Positions 1-5,265 of a stretch of DNA of 6,237 nucleotides are shown piece by piece (position 1 is the stretch's first letter; each line of letters starts with the position of its first letter). Source of the DNA: Lachnospiraceae bacterium. GTDB taxonomy: Bacteria; Bacillota_A; Clostridia; Lachnospirales; Lachnospiraceae. The stretch is from the NCBI GenBank assembly GCA_024683935.1, contig JAIKXV010000001.1, positions 1 through 6,237 on the forward strand, read 5' to 3'. The notes beneath the pieces are model-generated. The model saw nothing but the letters and a program-made list of their open reading frames with translations. It did not search any database and was not told the origin of the DNA. Position numbers and translations under genes: made by a program.

Positions 1-9
1 TTTCTTCAT
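1..9 (-). CDS. 5' end of an unidentified gene leaving the window
   Basis: Read on the minus strand, bases 9-7 are ATG followed by two lysine codons, giving M-K-K before the window ends. An AGAGGAG Shine-Dalgarno lies about seven bases upstream, as strong as the best ribosome binding site elsewhere in this window. The gene would be divergent from the membrane-protein gene at 232. A Met-Lys-Lys start is common in exported and membrane proteins, but three codons cannot identify the product. The call rests only on the start codon, the ribosome binding site and the divergent layout. Confidence 0.55.
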
Positions 10-58
10 AATACTACTCCTCTGAATCTTACTCCTTTAATACTTCGGCAATCCCCTA

Positions 59-73
59 TCCTGCCCGGCAGGA
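59..73. promoter_or_regulatory. 15-bp dyad in a divergent intergenic region, possible operator
   Basis: TCCTGCC and GGCAGGA flank a single central C, giving a perfect 15-bp inverted repeat. It is GC-rich within an otherwise AT-rich spacer between the divergent starts at 9 and 232. No T-run follows on either strand, so it is not an intrinsic terminator. The position suits an operator for the leftward gene, or a 6-bp hairpin with a 3-nt loop in its leader RNA. The binding protein is unknown. The rest of the 10-231 spacer holds only the promoter and ribosome binding site described for the rightward gene. Confidence 0.35.
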
Positions 74-179
74 GCCGGATTTAACGATAAAAGATTGCAT
101 TTATTTTCAAACACACTTTGCGCATTATATCATTTTCTATCAATATAGTAAACGGAAAAATTAAAAAAACAGGAAGAAA

Positions 180-209
180 GTGGCAAAAAAGCCACATAAA
201 AAGTATAAT
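180..209 (+). promoter_or_regulatory. Candidate sigma-A promoter for the membrane protein-GNAT pair
   Basis: A perfect TATAAT at 204-209 is preceded, 18 bases away, by GTGGCA at 180-185, which matches four of six -35 positions. Transcription would begin near 216, leaving a very short leader that still includes the AGGAGG at 221-226. The -35 region overlaps a small inverted repeat (GTGGC, six A, GCCAC; 180-195). The TATAAT may be fortuitous in AT-rich sequence; a TATAGT at 144-149 is an alternative -10 but lacks a well-spaced -35. Confidence 0.4.
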
Positions 210-231
210 GGTTGGAACACAGGAGGAATAC

Positions 232-576
232 ATGAAAAACAACAATTATCTGATGTCAAAGATACTGACACTGATCCCGATCTTTGTTTTTGCGCTCACA
301 GCGGTCTTTATGGTACTGGCAACAATACTTGAAACTCCTACAAACAGAGGCGCCATTTACACAGTCTTTGCATTTGCGGGTCTGATGGGCATATTGTTAT
401 CACCTCTGCCCTGCCTCATCATATCCATCATCGGAACGGTGTTTGCCGCAAAGGCTGCAAAGGAAGGCTCAGCGAAGACCCCCGTATTTCTCATACTTGG
501 TATCATTGAGATCCTTGTCTATGTTGTGGGAGCTGTCCTGGCGGTGATGATGTTCATAGCCGGACAGGGAGTGTAG
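232..576 (+). CDS. Small four-helix membrane protein, function unknown
   Basis: The 114-residue product is almost entirely hydrophobic. Likely membrane segments are about residues 9-32, 41-57, 60-74 and 84-110, with a short lysine-rich loop (AAKAAKEGSAKTP) near 72-84 and no large soluble domain. I see no catalytic motif and do not recognise the family; it could be a small integral membrane protein of the DUF type. The ATG at 232 is chosen because AGGAGG at 221-226 lies five bases upstream. An in-frame TTG at 118 would add 38 basic, non-hydrophobic residues without a ribosome binding site and is unlikely. The GNAT gene starts 23 bp after the stop, so the two are probably co-transcribed. Confidence 0.8.
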   Translation: MKNNNYLMSKILTLIPIFVFALTAVFMVLATILETPTNRGAIYTVFAFAGLMGILLSPLPCLIISIIGTVFAAKAAKEGSAKTPVFLILGIIEILVYVVGAVLAVMMFIAGQGV

Positions 577-599
577 GTTTGCGGAAAGGGAAGTACGAA

Positions 600-1040
600 A
601 TGGAGTTTAGAAGACTAAGATCATCAGATCTAAGCTCATTGCTTGAATTATATAAACAACTTGACGCCGACGATAACGTGTGCCCGATGGACAGGTACGA
701 AAAAGTCTGGAAAGAGATCGAAGACAATGATGATATTCAATATTTCGGCGCGATCGAAAACGGGCATGTTGTGTCGTCTTGTTATGCGGTTTACATCCCG
801 AACCTTTCACGCGGCGGCCGGGGCATCTGCTTCATAGAGAATGTTGTTACAGATAAAGATCACAGAAAGCTTGGTCTGGCTTCCCGGGTTATGGATATGG
901 CGGTTTCATTTGCAAAGGACCGTAATTGCTACAAGGTAATACTGCAAAGCGGAATATCCCGGGAAGAAGCGCATAAATTCTATGAAAAAATGGGCTTTAA
1001 CGGAGGATCAAAAAAAGCCTTTGATATGCGGCTGGACTGA
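600..1040 (+). CDS. GNAT family N-acetyltransferase
   Basis: The 146-residue product is a complete single-domain Gcn5-related N-acetyltransferase, which transfers an acetyl group from acetyl-CoA to an amine. The beta4 strand (FIENVVTD, about 78-85) leads into the acetyl-CoA pyrophosphate-binding motif RKLGLA at 89-94, matching Q/R-x-x-G-x-G/A. The C-terminal EEAHKFYEKMGF signature follows at 122-133. The substrate cannot be read from sequence. The ATG at 600 is preferred over an in-frame TTG at 579, because a GGAAAGGG stretch precedes it at suitable distance and the protein then begins directly with beta1 (MEFRRLR). It follows the small membrane-protein gene closely and converges on the chromate-transporter operon, with only 22 bp between stops and no visible terminator. 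Confidence 0.9.
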   Translation: MEFRRLRSSDLSSLLELYKQLDADDNVCPMDRYEKVWKEIEDNDDIQYFGAIENGHVVSSCYAVYIPNLSRGGRGICFIENVVTDKDHRKLGLASRVMDMAVSFAKDRNCYKVILQSGISREEAHKFYEKMGFNGGSKKAFDMRLD

Positions 1041-1062
1041 CAGATTATAGTATGTAGACAGG

Positions 1063-1626
1063 CTAAATCCCATAAAACGCAATACCAAGGATTGCTGAAA
1101 TGATGATCAGCAGGATGGGAGAAATTTTCTTCCTGAAAACCTTACGTGAACCCGGGTAAAGCATTATGAGGATCAATGAGATTATCAAAGGCCTGATATC
1201 TATGGATCCCGGAAACAGAGACGGAATGATATTCTTTAATATCATATAGCAGCCTGTGGCGGCAATTATCCCGGTTATACAGGGTTTAAGCCCGTTAAGG
1301 ATTGCCTGCACATATTTATTTCCAAGCATCTTCCTTAGAAGGATCATAATAAGCAGTATGATAAAGAAGGCCGGCAGTACAACAGCAAAGGTGGCTATGA
1401 CAGCCCCGGGGATCCCGGCCTGACTGCTTCCGATATATGTTGCCAGATTGACCATGATCGGTCCCGGCGTACTTTCACCAATGGCGATCATATTTGTCAG
1501 TGTTTCCTCATCCAGCCATCCATATGAAAGGACTACATCCCTGATCAGCGGAATTGCCGCATATGCGCCGCCGAAAGAGAATGATCCCACAGCAAGAAAT
1601 CCGATAAGCAGTTCAAGATAGATCAT
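1063..1626 (-). CDS. Chromate transporter family (CHR/ChrA-like) short subunit, second gene
   Basis: This 187-residue membrane protein has a single CHR domain. FGGAYAAIPLI (residues 18-28) and the family signature ESTPGPI (51-57) with the following NLATYIG (60-66) are clear. Several hydrophobic segments follow, at about 72-98, 112-132, 145-157 and 168-186. Full-length ChrA proteins of roughly 400 residues carry two such domains; here the halves are separate genes, as in short-chain CHR pairs. Its ATG overlaps the upstream partner's TGA as ATGA, which indicates translational coupling and obligate partnership. The family is known for chromate efflux by anion transport, but in a probable gut or rumen anaerobe the natural substrate may be another oxyanion. 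It is the last gene of the operon. Confidence 0.92.
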   Translation of the reverse strand: MIYLELLIGFLAVGSFSFGGAYAAIPLIRDVVLSYGWLDEETLTNMIAIGESTPGPIMVNLATYIGSSQAGIPGAVIATFAVVLPAFFIILLIMILLRKMLGNKYVQAILNGLKPCITGIIAATGCYMILKNIIPSLFPGSIDIRPLIISLILIMLYPGSRKVFRKKISPILLIIISAILGIAFYGI

Positions 1627-2195
1627 TTACCTTCACCGCCTTTCCCGGATTTCGCATCCTGTATGATAAAAACCACCAGACTTACAACGGCAGCGATCAG
1701 CATGAGAAAGACCGATGAAAATCTCCATGTTACAACGCTTAAAAAGATAGTCACCGCAAAAGAGCAGCCCATGATAACGCATGGAAGGACATTCTTTTTC
1801 ATCCTGATGAACATTTTGATCCCTGCTTCAAGAATAAGCAGTCCTACCCCTATCCTTATTCCCTTAAACGCATTTGCGATCCAGGTGATCTCAAGGAAAT
1901 TGTCCAGAAATACAGAGATCAGATAGATGATGATAAATGAGGGCAGCACTACTCCAAAGGTGGCCGCTATGGCACCAAATATCCCCTTCTGTCTGTAACC
2001 GACATATGTTGCGCAGTTTATGGCTATCGGTCCCGGGGTGGATTCTGCGATCACAGTAACGTCCATCATCTCATCATGTGTGATCCATTTCTTCTGCTCC
2101 ACACAGATATTCTCTATTAATGAGATCATGGCATATCCGCCGCCGAAGGTGAACAACCCTATCTTTGCAAATGTAAGAAATAAAGTGAGAATCAT
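1623..2195 (-). CDS. Chromate transporter family (CHR/ChrA-like) short subunit, first gene
   Basis: The 190-residue product is the other half of the split CHR transporter. It shows FGGGYAMISLIE (residues 18-29), AESTPGPIAI (50-59) and ATYVG (62-66). Membrane segments follow at about 73-97, 113-130, 136-155 and 160-178, with a short charged tail (KSGKGGEGK) that is probably cytoplasmic. The ATG at 2195 is preferred over a TTG immediately before it at 2198, with AGGAACAGGG just upstream serving as ribosome binding site. It starts 39 bp after the hydrolase stop and overlaps the second subunit by 4 bp. Monodomain CHR partners are thought to insert with opposite topologies and assemble as heterodimers; that is family knowledge, not visible here. 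Confidence 0.92.
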   Translation of the reverse strand: MILTLFLTFAKIGLFTFGGGYAMISLIENICVEQKKWITHDEMMDVTVIAESTPGPIAINCATYVGYRQKGIFGAIAATFGVVLPSFIIIYLISVFLDNFLEITWIANAFKGIRIGVGLLILEAGIKMFIRMKKNVLPCVIMGCSFAVTIFLSVVTWRFSSVFLMLIAAVVSLVVFIIQDAKSGKGGEGK

Positions 2196-2234
2196 CAATC
2201 CCTGTTCCTATTTATCCTTTCAGATCTATGATCC

Positions 2235-3284
2235 CTATTTTGTGAGTCTGCCCAGGATCTCTCTTGTCTTTTCTCTGTCTTCATAGATCGGGCTGTGGGC
2301 ACATCCTTCATACAGAAAGAACTCTTTTTCGGGAGCTTCTACCATTTCATAGTATTCCTGCTGTAATGATGTGCAGCAGGTCATATCCTTTTCACCCGCA
2401 AAGAAATATACAGGTATATCTATGGACGGAACCTCCTTAAAAGCATTAAACTTACCTGATTCATTATGGACCGCAAACTCCCCTGAAGCCGCCTTGCCTC
2501 TCCAGATATTGATCCGTTCAAGTGGCGTATATGCCTTGATCCGAAGGCTCGGAAAGAAAAGATCCGTTATCACGTCATCCATATCCGATGTGGTTCCGAC
2601 ACCCAGTGAATGCATGGCTTTGTCCCGAAGGCCGGACTTCGTATAATTCCTGTAATCCTCATCGGATTCCCGTATCTTATATTTGTCGAACTTGGCAACC
2701 ATTGAGCTGTCGCCCTGCTCTTCGTAACATTTCCGCATGTGATCATAGGCTATGAGCTCCGACCGGTACTGGTCACAGCACTGAGACACGGCAAGATATG
2801 CAATATAATCCTCCGGATATTTATTCACGGTATTAAGCGCAATAAATGTCCCGAAGGAATGCCCCATGATATAGATCTTATCCTGCTTAAACCTGTTCTT
2901 TAAGTAATCCGTTACCTGTAATACGTCATTTATGTATCTGTCTGCAGTCATACCTTCCGGATCTGTATTGCTGTCAAATGAGAGCCCGGTTCCCCGGTAG
3001 TCGAAATAACATACCGTGAAAAACTCAGGCAGTACAGAGGGATACAGGCTCTCCATAAGATACTGGGGAATACCGGGGCCGCCGCCACAGAAAAGCAGCA
3101 CCGGATTTTCTGTATTATCGGATAAAAGGATCAGTCCTATCCGTGAACCGTCAATTTCCAAAATAGACTTTTCGCTTAAGCTGTGCCCTTCCGGGAGTTT
3201 TCCCATGCTTGGCGGAAGAACTGTCAAAATCAGGATCACTATTAACACAAGGGGAATTATCAAACATAACATTTTCTTTTTCAT
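2235..3284 (-). CDS. Membrane-anchored alpha/beta hydrolase, proline iminopeptidase-like
   Basis: The 349-residue protein begins with MKKK and a hydrophobic stretch at about 5-23 that acts as a signal anchor or signal peptide; there is no lipobox. The alpha/beta-hydrolase core then shows the oxyanion-hole motif GGGPG (67-71) and DYRGTGLS (95-102), which resembles the DQRGxGxS of prolyl aminopeptidases. The nucleophile elbow is GHSFG with Ser143. The acid is probably Asp300 (AGEKD) and the base His330 (GCAHSP). This points to a serine peptidase or esterase outside the cytoplasmic membrane; substrate unknown. AAAGGAG lies five bases before the ATG. It is the first gene of an operon with the two CHR subunits, an uncommon pairing. 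Confidence 0.88.
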   Translation of the reverse strand: MKKKMLCLIIPLVLIVILILTVLPPSMGKLPEGHSLSEKSILEIDGSRIGLILLSDNTENPVLLFCGGGPGIPQYLMESLYPSVLPEFFTVCYFDYRGTGLSFDSNTDPEGMTADRYINDVLQVTDYLKNRFKQDKIYIMGHSFGTFIALNTVNKYPEDYIAYLAVSQCCDQYRSELIAYDHMRKCYEEQGDSSMVAKFDKYKIRESDEDYRNYTKSGLRDKAMHSLGVGTTSDMDDVITDLFFPSLRIKAYTPLERINIWRGKAASGEFAVHNESGKFNAFKEVPSIDIPVYFFAGEKDMTCCTSLQQEYYEMVEAPEKEFFLYEGCAHSPIYEDREKTREILGRLTK

Positions 3285-3331
3285 ACTGCTCCTTTTTTCG
3301 ACTTATCACATCTGCGTTTTTCGCGGAAATA

Positions 3332-3360
3332 ATTATACGTCATTACGCTATCCATGTATA
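3332..3360 (-). promoter_or_regulatory. Sigma-A type promoter for the hydrolase-CHR operon
   Basis: On the minus strand TATACA (3360-3355, four of six -35 matches) is followed after exactly 17 bases by a perfect TATAAT (3337-3332). Transcription would start near 3325, giving a leader of about 40 nt before the ATG at 3284 and its AAAGGAG. It is the best-formed promoter in the window and reads only into the minus-strand operon. Confidence 0.6.
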
Positions 3361-3386
3361 TAGATATGCAGCAAGTGAAACATGTG

Positions 3387-3424
3387 ATACAGTGTATAAT
3401 AATACCGTGGTATAATACCGACGG
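3387..3424 (+). promoter_or_regulatory. Extended -10 promoter overlapping two dyads, upstream of the HAD gene
   Basis: TGG followed by TATAAT at 3408-3416 is an extended -10 element; no good -35 lies at normal spacing. A second TATAAT occurs at 3395-3400, also without a good -35. Two 11-bp inverted repeats sit here: ATACA-G-TGTAT centred on 3392 and GGTAT-A-ATACC centred on 3414, 22 bp apart. The second extends, with one bulged base, to CCGT...ACGG (3405-3424) and encloses the -10. A 9-bp direct repeat ATAATACCG also recurs at 3399 and 3412. The layout suggests that a repressor could occlude the promoter. Start of transcription would be near 3423. Confidence 0.45.
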
Positions 3425-3432
3425 AGAATTAC

Positions 3433-3455
3433 AACAGGACTCAATGGTTCCTGTT
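3433..3455 (+). repeat. Small hairpin in the HAD gene leader
   Basis: AACAGGA (3433-3439) and TCCTGTT (3449-3455) form a perfect 7-bp stem with a 9-nt loop in the predicted 5' leader, about 40 nt upstream of the HAD start codon. There is no following T-run, so it is not a terminator. A role in message stability or in control of translation is possible but unsupported. Confidence 0.35.
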
Positions 3456-3495
3456 CTTCAACGGTTCAAAAGAAGAGAGACAGGCAGGTCGGGAA

Positions 3496-4092
3496 ATGAT
3501 AAGGAATCTGATATTTGACTTTGGATATGTACTGGTTGGCTATCGCTGGAAGGAAATGCTGACCGATGACTTCGGGATAGAAGAAGCACATGCCGGGGAG
3601 ATTGGCCACAGAATGTTTGATGATCCCAAATGGGGTGATTATGACAGGGGTATTGTCAGTACGGAAGAGCTGATAGATTATTACAGCAGCCTGTACCCTG
3701 AAGATTCCGCTACGATAAGCCGCATGATCCATGAAGCCGAGCGGATGCTTGTCCCCCGGGAGAGGCTCTGGAAAAAAATAGAGGAATTGAAAAAGCGGGG
3801 ATTCCGGCTGTATATACTGTCAAACTACTCTGGATATCTTTTTAATAAGCATGCTGAGCATATCCCTATTATGGATAAGCTGGACGGCAGAGTGGTGTCC
3901 TATGAATTCCACAAGATGAAGCCCGAACCGGAAATATATGAGATACTGCTTGATAAATATGGCTTAATCCCTGAAGAATGCCTGTTTTTTGACGACACAA
4001 AGGAAAATGTGGATGCTGCAAAAAATATTGGGATAGCAGCGATACAGGTATTTTCGGAAGATATGCTGATAGAAGAGCTTAATAAACTGTAA
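3496..4092 (+). CDS. HAD family phosphatase, YihX-like (subfamily IA variant 3)
   Basis: The 198-residue protein is a complete haloacid dehalogenase-type hydrolase with a helical cap between motifs I and II. Motif I is FDFGYVL, nucleophile Asp8; the usual second Asp is Gly10, the FDxGxV pattern of the YihX-like (sugar-phosphate phosphatase) branch. Motif II is ILSN (107-110), motif III Lys142 in KMKPEP, and motif IV FFDD with Asp166-Asp167 followed by NVDAAKNIG. It is cytosolic and Mg-dependent by family, with a probable sugar-phosphate or other small phosphoester substrate. The ribosome binding site is weak (GGTCGGGAA before ATG). It is a single-gene unit, divergent from the hydrolase operon and convergent with the GNAT to its right. 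Confidence 0.9.
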   Translation: MIRNLIFDFGYVLVGYRWKEMLTDDFGIEEAHAGEIGHRMFDDPKWGDYDRGIVSTEELIDYYSSLYPEDSATISRMIHEAERMLVPRERLWKKIEELKKRGFRLYILSNYSGYLFNKHAEHIPIMDKLDGRVVSYEFHKMKPEPEIYEILLDKYGLIPEECLFFDDTKENVDAAKNIGIAAIQVFSEDMLIEELNKL

Positions 4093-4201
4093 AGTGCCAT
4101 ATACTTGCCAGTGTCTTTTCAAAATCTTCCTCAATAAGCACAACCTTCTCACCGGCAGTACAAAAGGAATCTATAAACCATCTGTTACTCTGCTTTAAAG
4201 T
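4079..4201 (-). pseudogene. Possible coding remnant between convergent genes
   Basis: On the minus strand a 37-codon stretch from 4192 to the TAA at 4081-4079 reads as plausible protein: residues such as NRWFIDSF, GEKVVLIEEDFEKTL and ASIWHF have mixed hydrophobic and acidic character. No ATG opens it and no ribosome binding site precedes it. Its frame differs from that of the GNAT just upstream, and its end overlaps the last 14 bases of the HAD gene on the other strand. It could be the C-terminal remnant of a gene truncated when the GNAT/dehydrogenase block arrived. It could also be chance; I do not recognise a family. The 4093-4194 gap holds nothing else and no clear terminator. Confidence 0.25.
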
Positions 4202-4674
4202 TCATGATAATACGGGCAGATGTTTTCATAATGCCCGTCCTTCATCCTGAAGCCCTTTGGTATGGTTCCAAGTTGTACAAAGCCAAGACGCTCGTATAGA
4301 TGCCTTGCATGGACATTGGTTTCAACCACGGCATTGAACTGCATAACCCCAAATCCAAGTTCTTTGGCTTTTTCTAAGCAGTCCTTTACCAGCAGCTCAC
4401 CTATATGCTTACCGCGGGAATCCGAGGACACTGCATAACTCGCATTACCTATATGGCCGCATCGGCCGATATTATTGGGATGAAGGATATAGAGACCGTA
4501 AATCTTTCCGGCTTCCTCCGCAACTCCCGTGTAACTCTGGGATACGAAAAATTCCGCGCCGCTTTCCATATCTAAAAACTCTTCCTGCGGAAAGGCGATA
4601 CCCTCTTCAACAACTTCATTCCATATTCTGATGATCTCAGGCAAATCGGAGCCTGAGTATTCTCTGACGGTCAT
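4195..4674 (-). CDS. GNAT family N-acetyltransferase (RGKHIG type)
   Basis: With ATG at 4674 the product is 159 residues, a complete GNAT fold starting at beta1 (MTVREYS). The acetyl-CoA loop is RGKHIG at 87-92, where the middle Gly of the usual R-x-x-G-x-G is His; I recall similar sequences in a clostridial GNAT group. FNAVVETNVHARHLYERLGFVQLGTIP (113-139) contains the C-terminal signature. Cytosolic; substrate unknown, probably a small amine. An in-frame ATG at 4710 would add 12 residues (MSWLSRKNRDKK). It lies inside a hairpin and lacks a good ribosome binding site, whereas AGGGAC precedes 4674, so the shorter form is preferred. Last gene of the right-hand minus-strand block, about 105 bp after the other GNAT. 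Confidence 0.87.
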   Translation of the reverse strand: MTVREYSGSDLPEIIRIWNEVVEEGIAFPQEEFLDMESGAEFFVSQSYTGVAEEAGKIYGLYILHPNNIGRCGHIGNASYAVSSDSRGKHIGELLVKDCLEKAKELGFGVMQFNAVVETNVHARHLYERLGFVQLGTIPKGFRMKDGHYENICPYYHEL

Positions 4675-4700
4675 TTTTTTGTCCCTGTTCTTTCTTGAGA

Positions 4701-4737
4701 GCCACGACATTTAAATTCCGCTTCGCGGAGCCGTGGC
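4701..4737 (-). repeat. GC-rich nested hairpin with GCGAAGC tip
   Basis: GCCACG (4701-4706) pairs with CGTGGC (4732-4737). Inside, TCCGC (4717-4721) pairs with GCGGA (4725-4729) across a 3-nt loop, with an asymmetric internal loop of ten and two bases. On the minus strand the tip reads GCGAAGC, a heptamer known to form an unusually stable single-stranded DNA mini-hairpin. No T-run follows, so it is not a standard terminator. Confidence 0.6.
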
Positions 4738-4741
4738 CTAC

Positions 4742-4776
4742 GTACTGTAAAGTTTTCATAGAAAACTTTACAGTAC
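4742..4776. repeat. Perfect 16-bp inverted repeat, 3-nt loop
   Basis: GTACTGTAAAGTTTTC (4742-4757) and its exact complement (4761-4776) flank ATA. Both strands would form a strong hairpin. Neither side has a poly-T tract, so intrinsic termination is unlikely. In the minus-strand transcript it begins four bases after a GNAT stop codon and may act as an RNA processing or stability hairpin between two cistrons. It may equally be the second arm of a mobile palindromic unit. Confidence 0.85.
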
Positions 4777-4779
4777 CTC

Positions 4780-5247
4780 TCAAAGTTCACATACCATTAT
4801 GTATTCTTCGCTGTTTTCACCTATGGTCTTAAATCCAACTTTTTCGTACATTTTAACTGCATAATTGGCTTTCTGTACTGCAAGGGAAGCCTTCTTATAG
4901 CCCTTCTCCCTTAACAGCTCCAGCATCTGTTCCATCAGGCCGGTTCCTATGCCTTTCCCCCTGTATTCCTTATACAAAGAGATCGCAAAAGACGGCGTGT
5001 CATCATCCACATGTCCATAATCATTCATGATACGTGTCCAGACCGCACCGACCACCCTGCCGTTATCGTCTGCAACCATACAATAGTCAGCTATTCCCGT
5101 ACCAAAACCCTCGTAATACAGTTTCAATTCAGGCCTTTCTATGATCTCCCTCTCCGGAGGCTCAACCCCTTCGGGAATAAAGATCGCTTCATACAGAAAA
5201 TCCTTCAGCAGGCCATATTCATTTTCCTTAATCTCACGAATTGTCAT
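4780..5247 (-). CDS. GNAT family N-acetyltransferase
   Basis: The 155-residue protein is a complete GNAT: beta1 MTIREIKENE, a variable acidic N-terminal half, ADYCMVADDNGRVVGAVW (53-70) for beta2-beta3, the acetyl-CoA loop RGKGIG at 96-101 fully matching R-x-x-G-x-G, and NYAVKMYEKVGF at 128-139. Substrate unknown. The ATG at 5247 has only a poor ribosome binding site, but it starts 18 bp after the dehydrogenase stop, so it is probably co-transcribed and perhaps translated by reinitiation. Its TGA (4782-4780) lies in the outer repeat of the palindromic element, so the last codons may have been reshaped by that element. It shares only the fold with the GNAT at 4195, with no obvious recent duplication. 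Confidence 0.9.
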   Translation of the reverse strand: MTIREIKENEYGLLKDFLYEAIFIPEGVEPPEREIIERPELKLYYEGFGTGIADYCMVADDNGRVVGAVWTRIMNDYGHVDDDTPSFAISLYKEYRGKGIGTGLMEQMLELLREKGYKKASLAVQKANYAVKMYEKVGFKTIGENSEEYIMVCEL

Positions 5248-5265
5248 TATTCAGATGTTTTCTTT

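Larger units (their letters stand above)
4695..4783. repeat. 89-bp compound palindromic element, REP-like
   Basis: Short outer inverted repeats, TTGAGA (4695-4700) and TCTCAA (4778-4783), bracket two adjacent hairpins. One is a perfect 16-bp palindrome; the other is GC-rich with a GCGAAGC tip on the minus strand. Between them, on the minus strand, GTAG (4741-4738) directly abuts the foot of the GC-rich hairpin. GTAG at a hairpin foot is a known hallmark of REP units mobilised by REP-associated tyrosine transposases. The fold as a whole would be a three-way junction. The right end covers the stop codon of one GNAT and the left end lies just upstream of the other. The REP assignment is inference from one copy; no transposase is in the window. 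Confidence 0.4.

Noticed and set aside
118..231. N-terminal extension of the membrane protein from TTG at 118
   Set aside because: It has no ribosome binding site, a basic low-complexity translation, and an excellent Shine-Dalgarno just before the downstream ATG at 232.
1663..2286. Plus-strand open frames across the CHR and hydrolase genes
   Set aside because: They are antisense to genes with unmistakable CHR motifs and have no ribosome binding sites or family features.
3444..3518. Possible 24-codon leader peptide overlapping the HAD start
   Set aside because: The ATG at 3444 lies in the loop of a hairpin with only a weak AGGA nearby. The frame has no regulatory codon run, and chance explains it.
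4086..4095. ACTGTAAAGT shared between the HAD gene end and the 16-bp palindrome arm
   Set aside because: Ten identical bases in AT-rich DNA within 700 bp are not significant, and no flanking similarity extends the match.
4742..4776. Intrinsic terminator
   Set aside because: The stem is long and AT-rich, but neither flank has the run of T residues needed for Rho-independent termination.
4695..4783. Integron attC site, suggested by neighbouring GNAT genes
   Set aside because: There are no RYYYAAC/GTTRRRY core sites, no integrase, and the cassette-like arrangement is absent.
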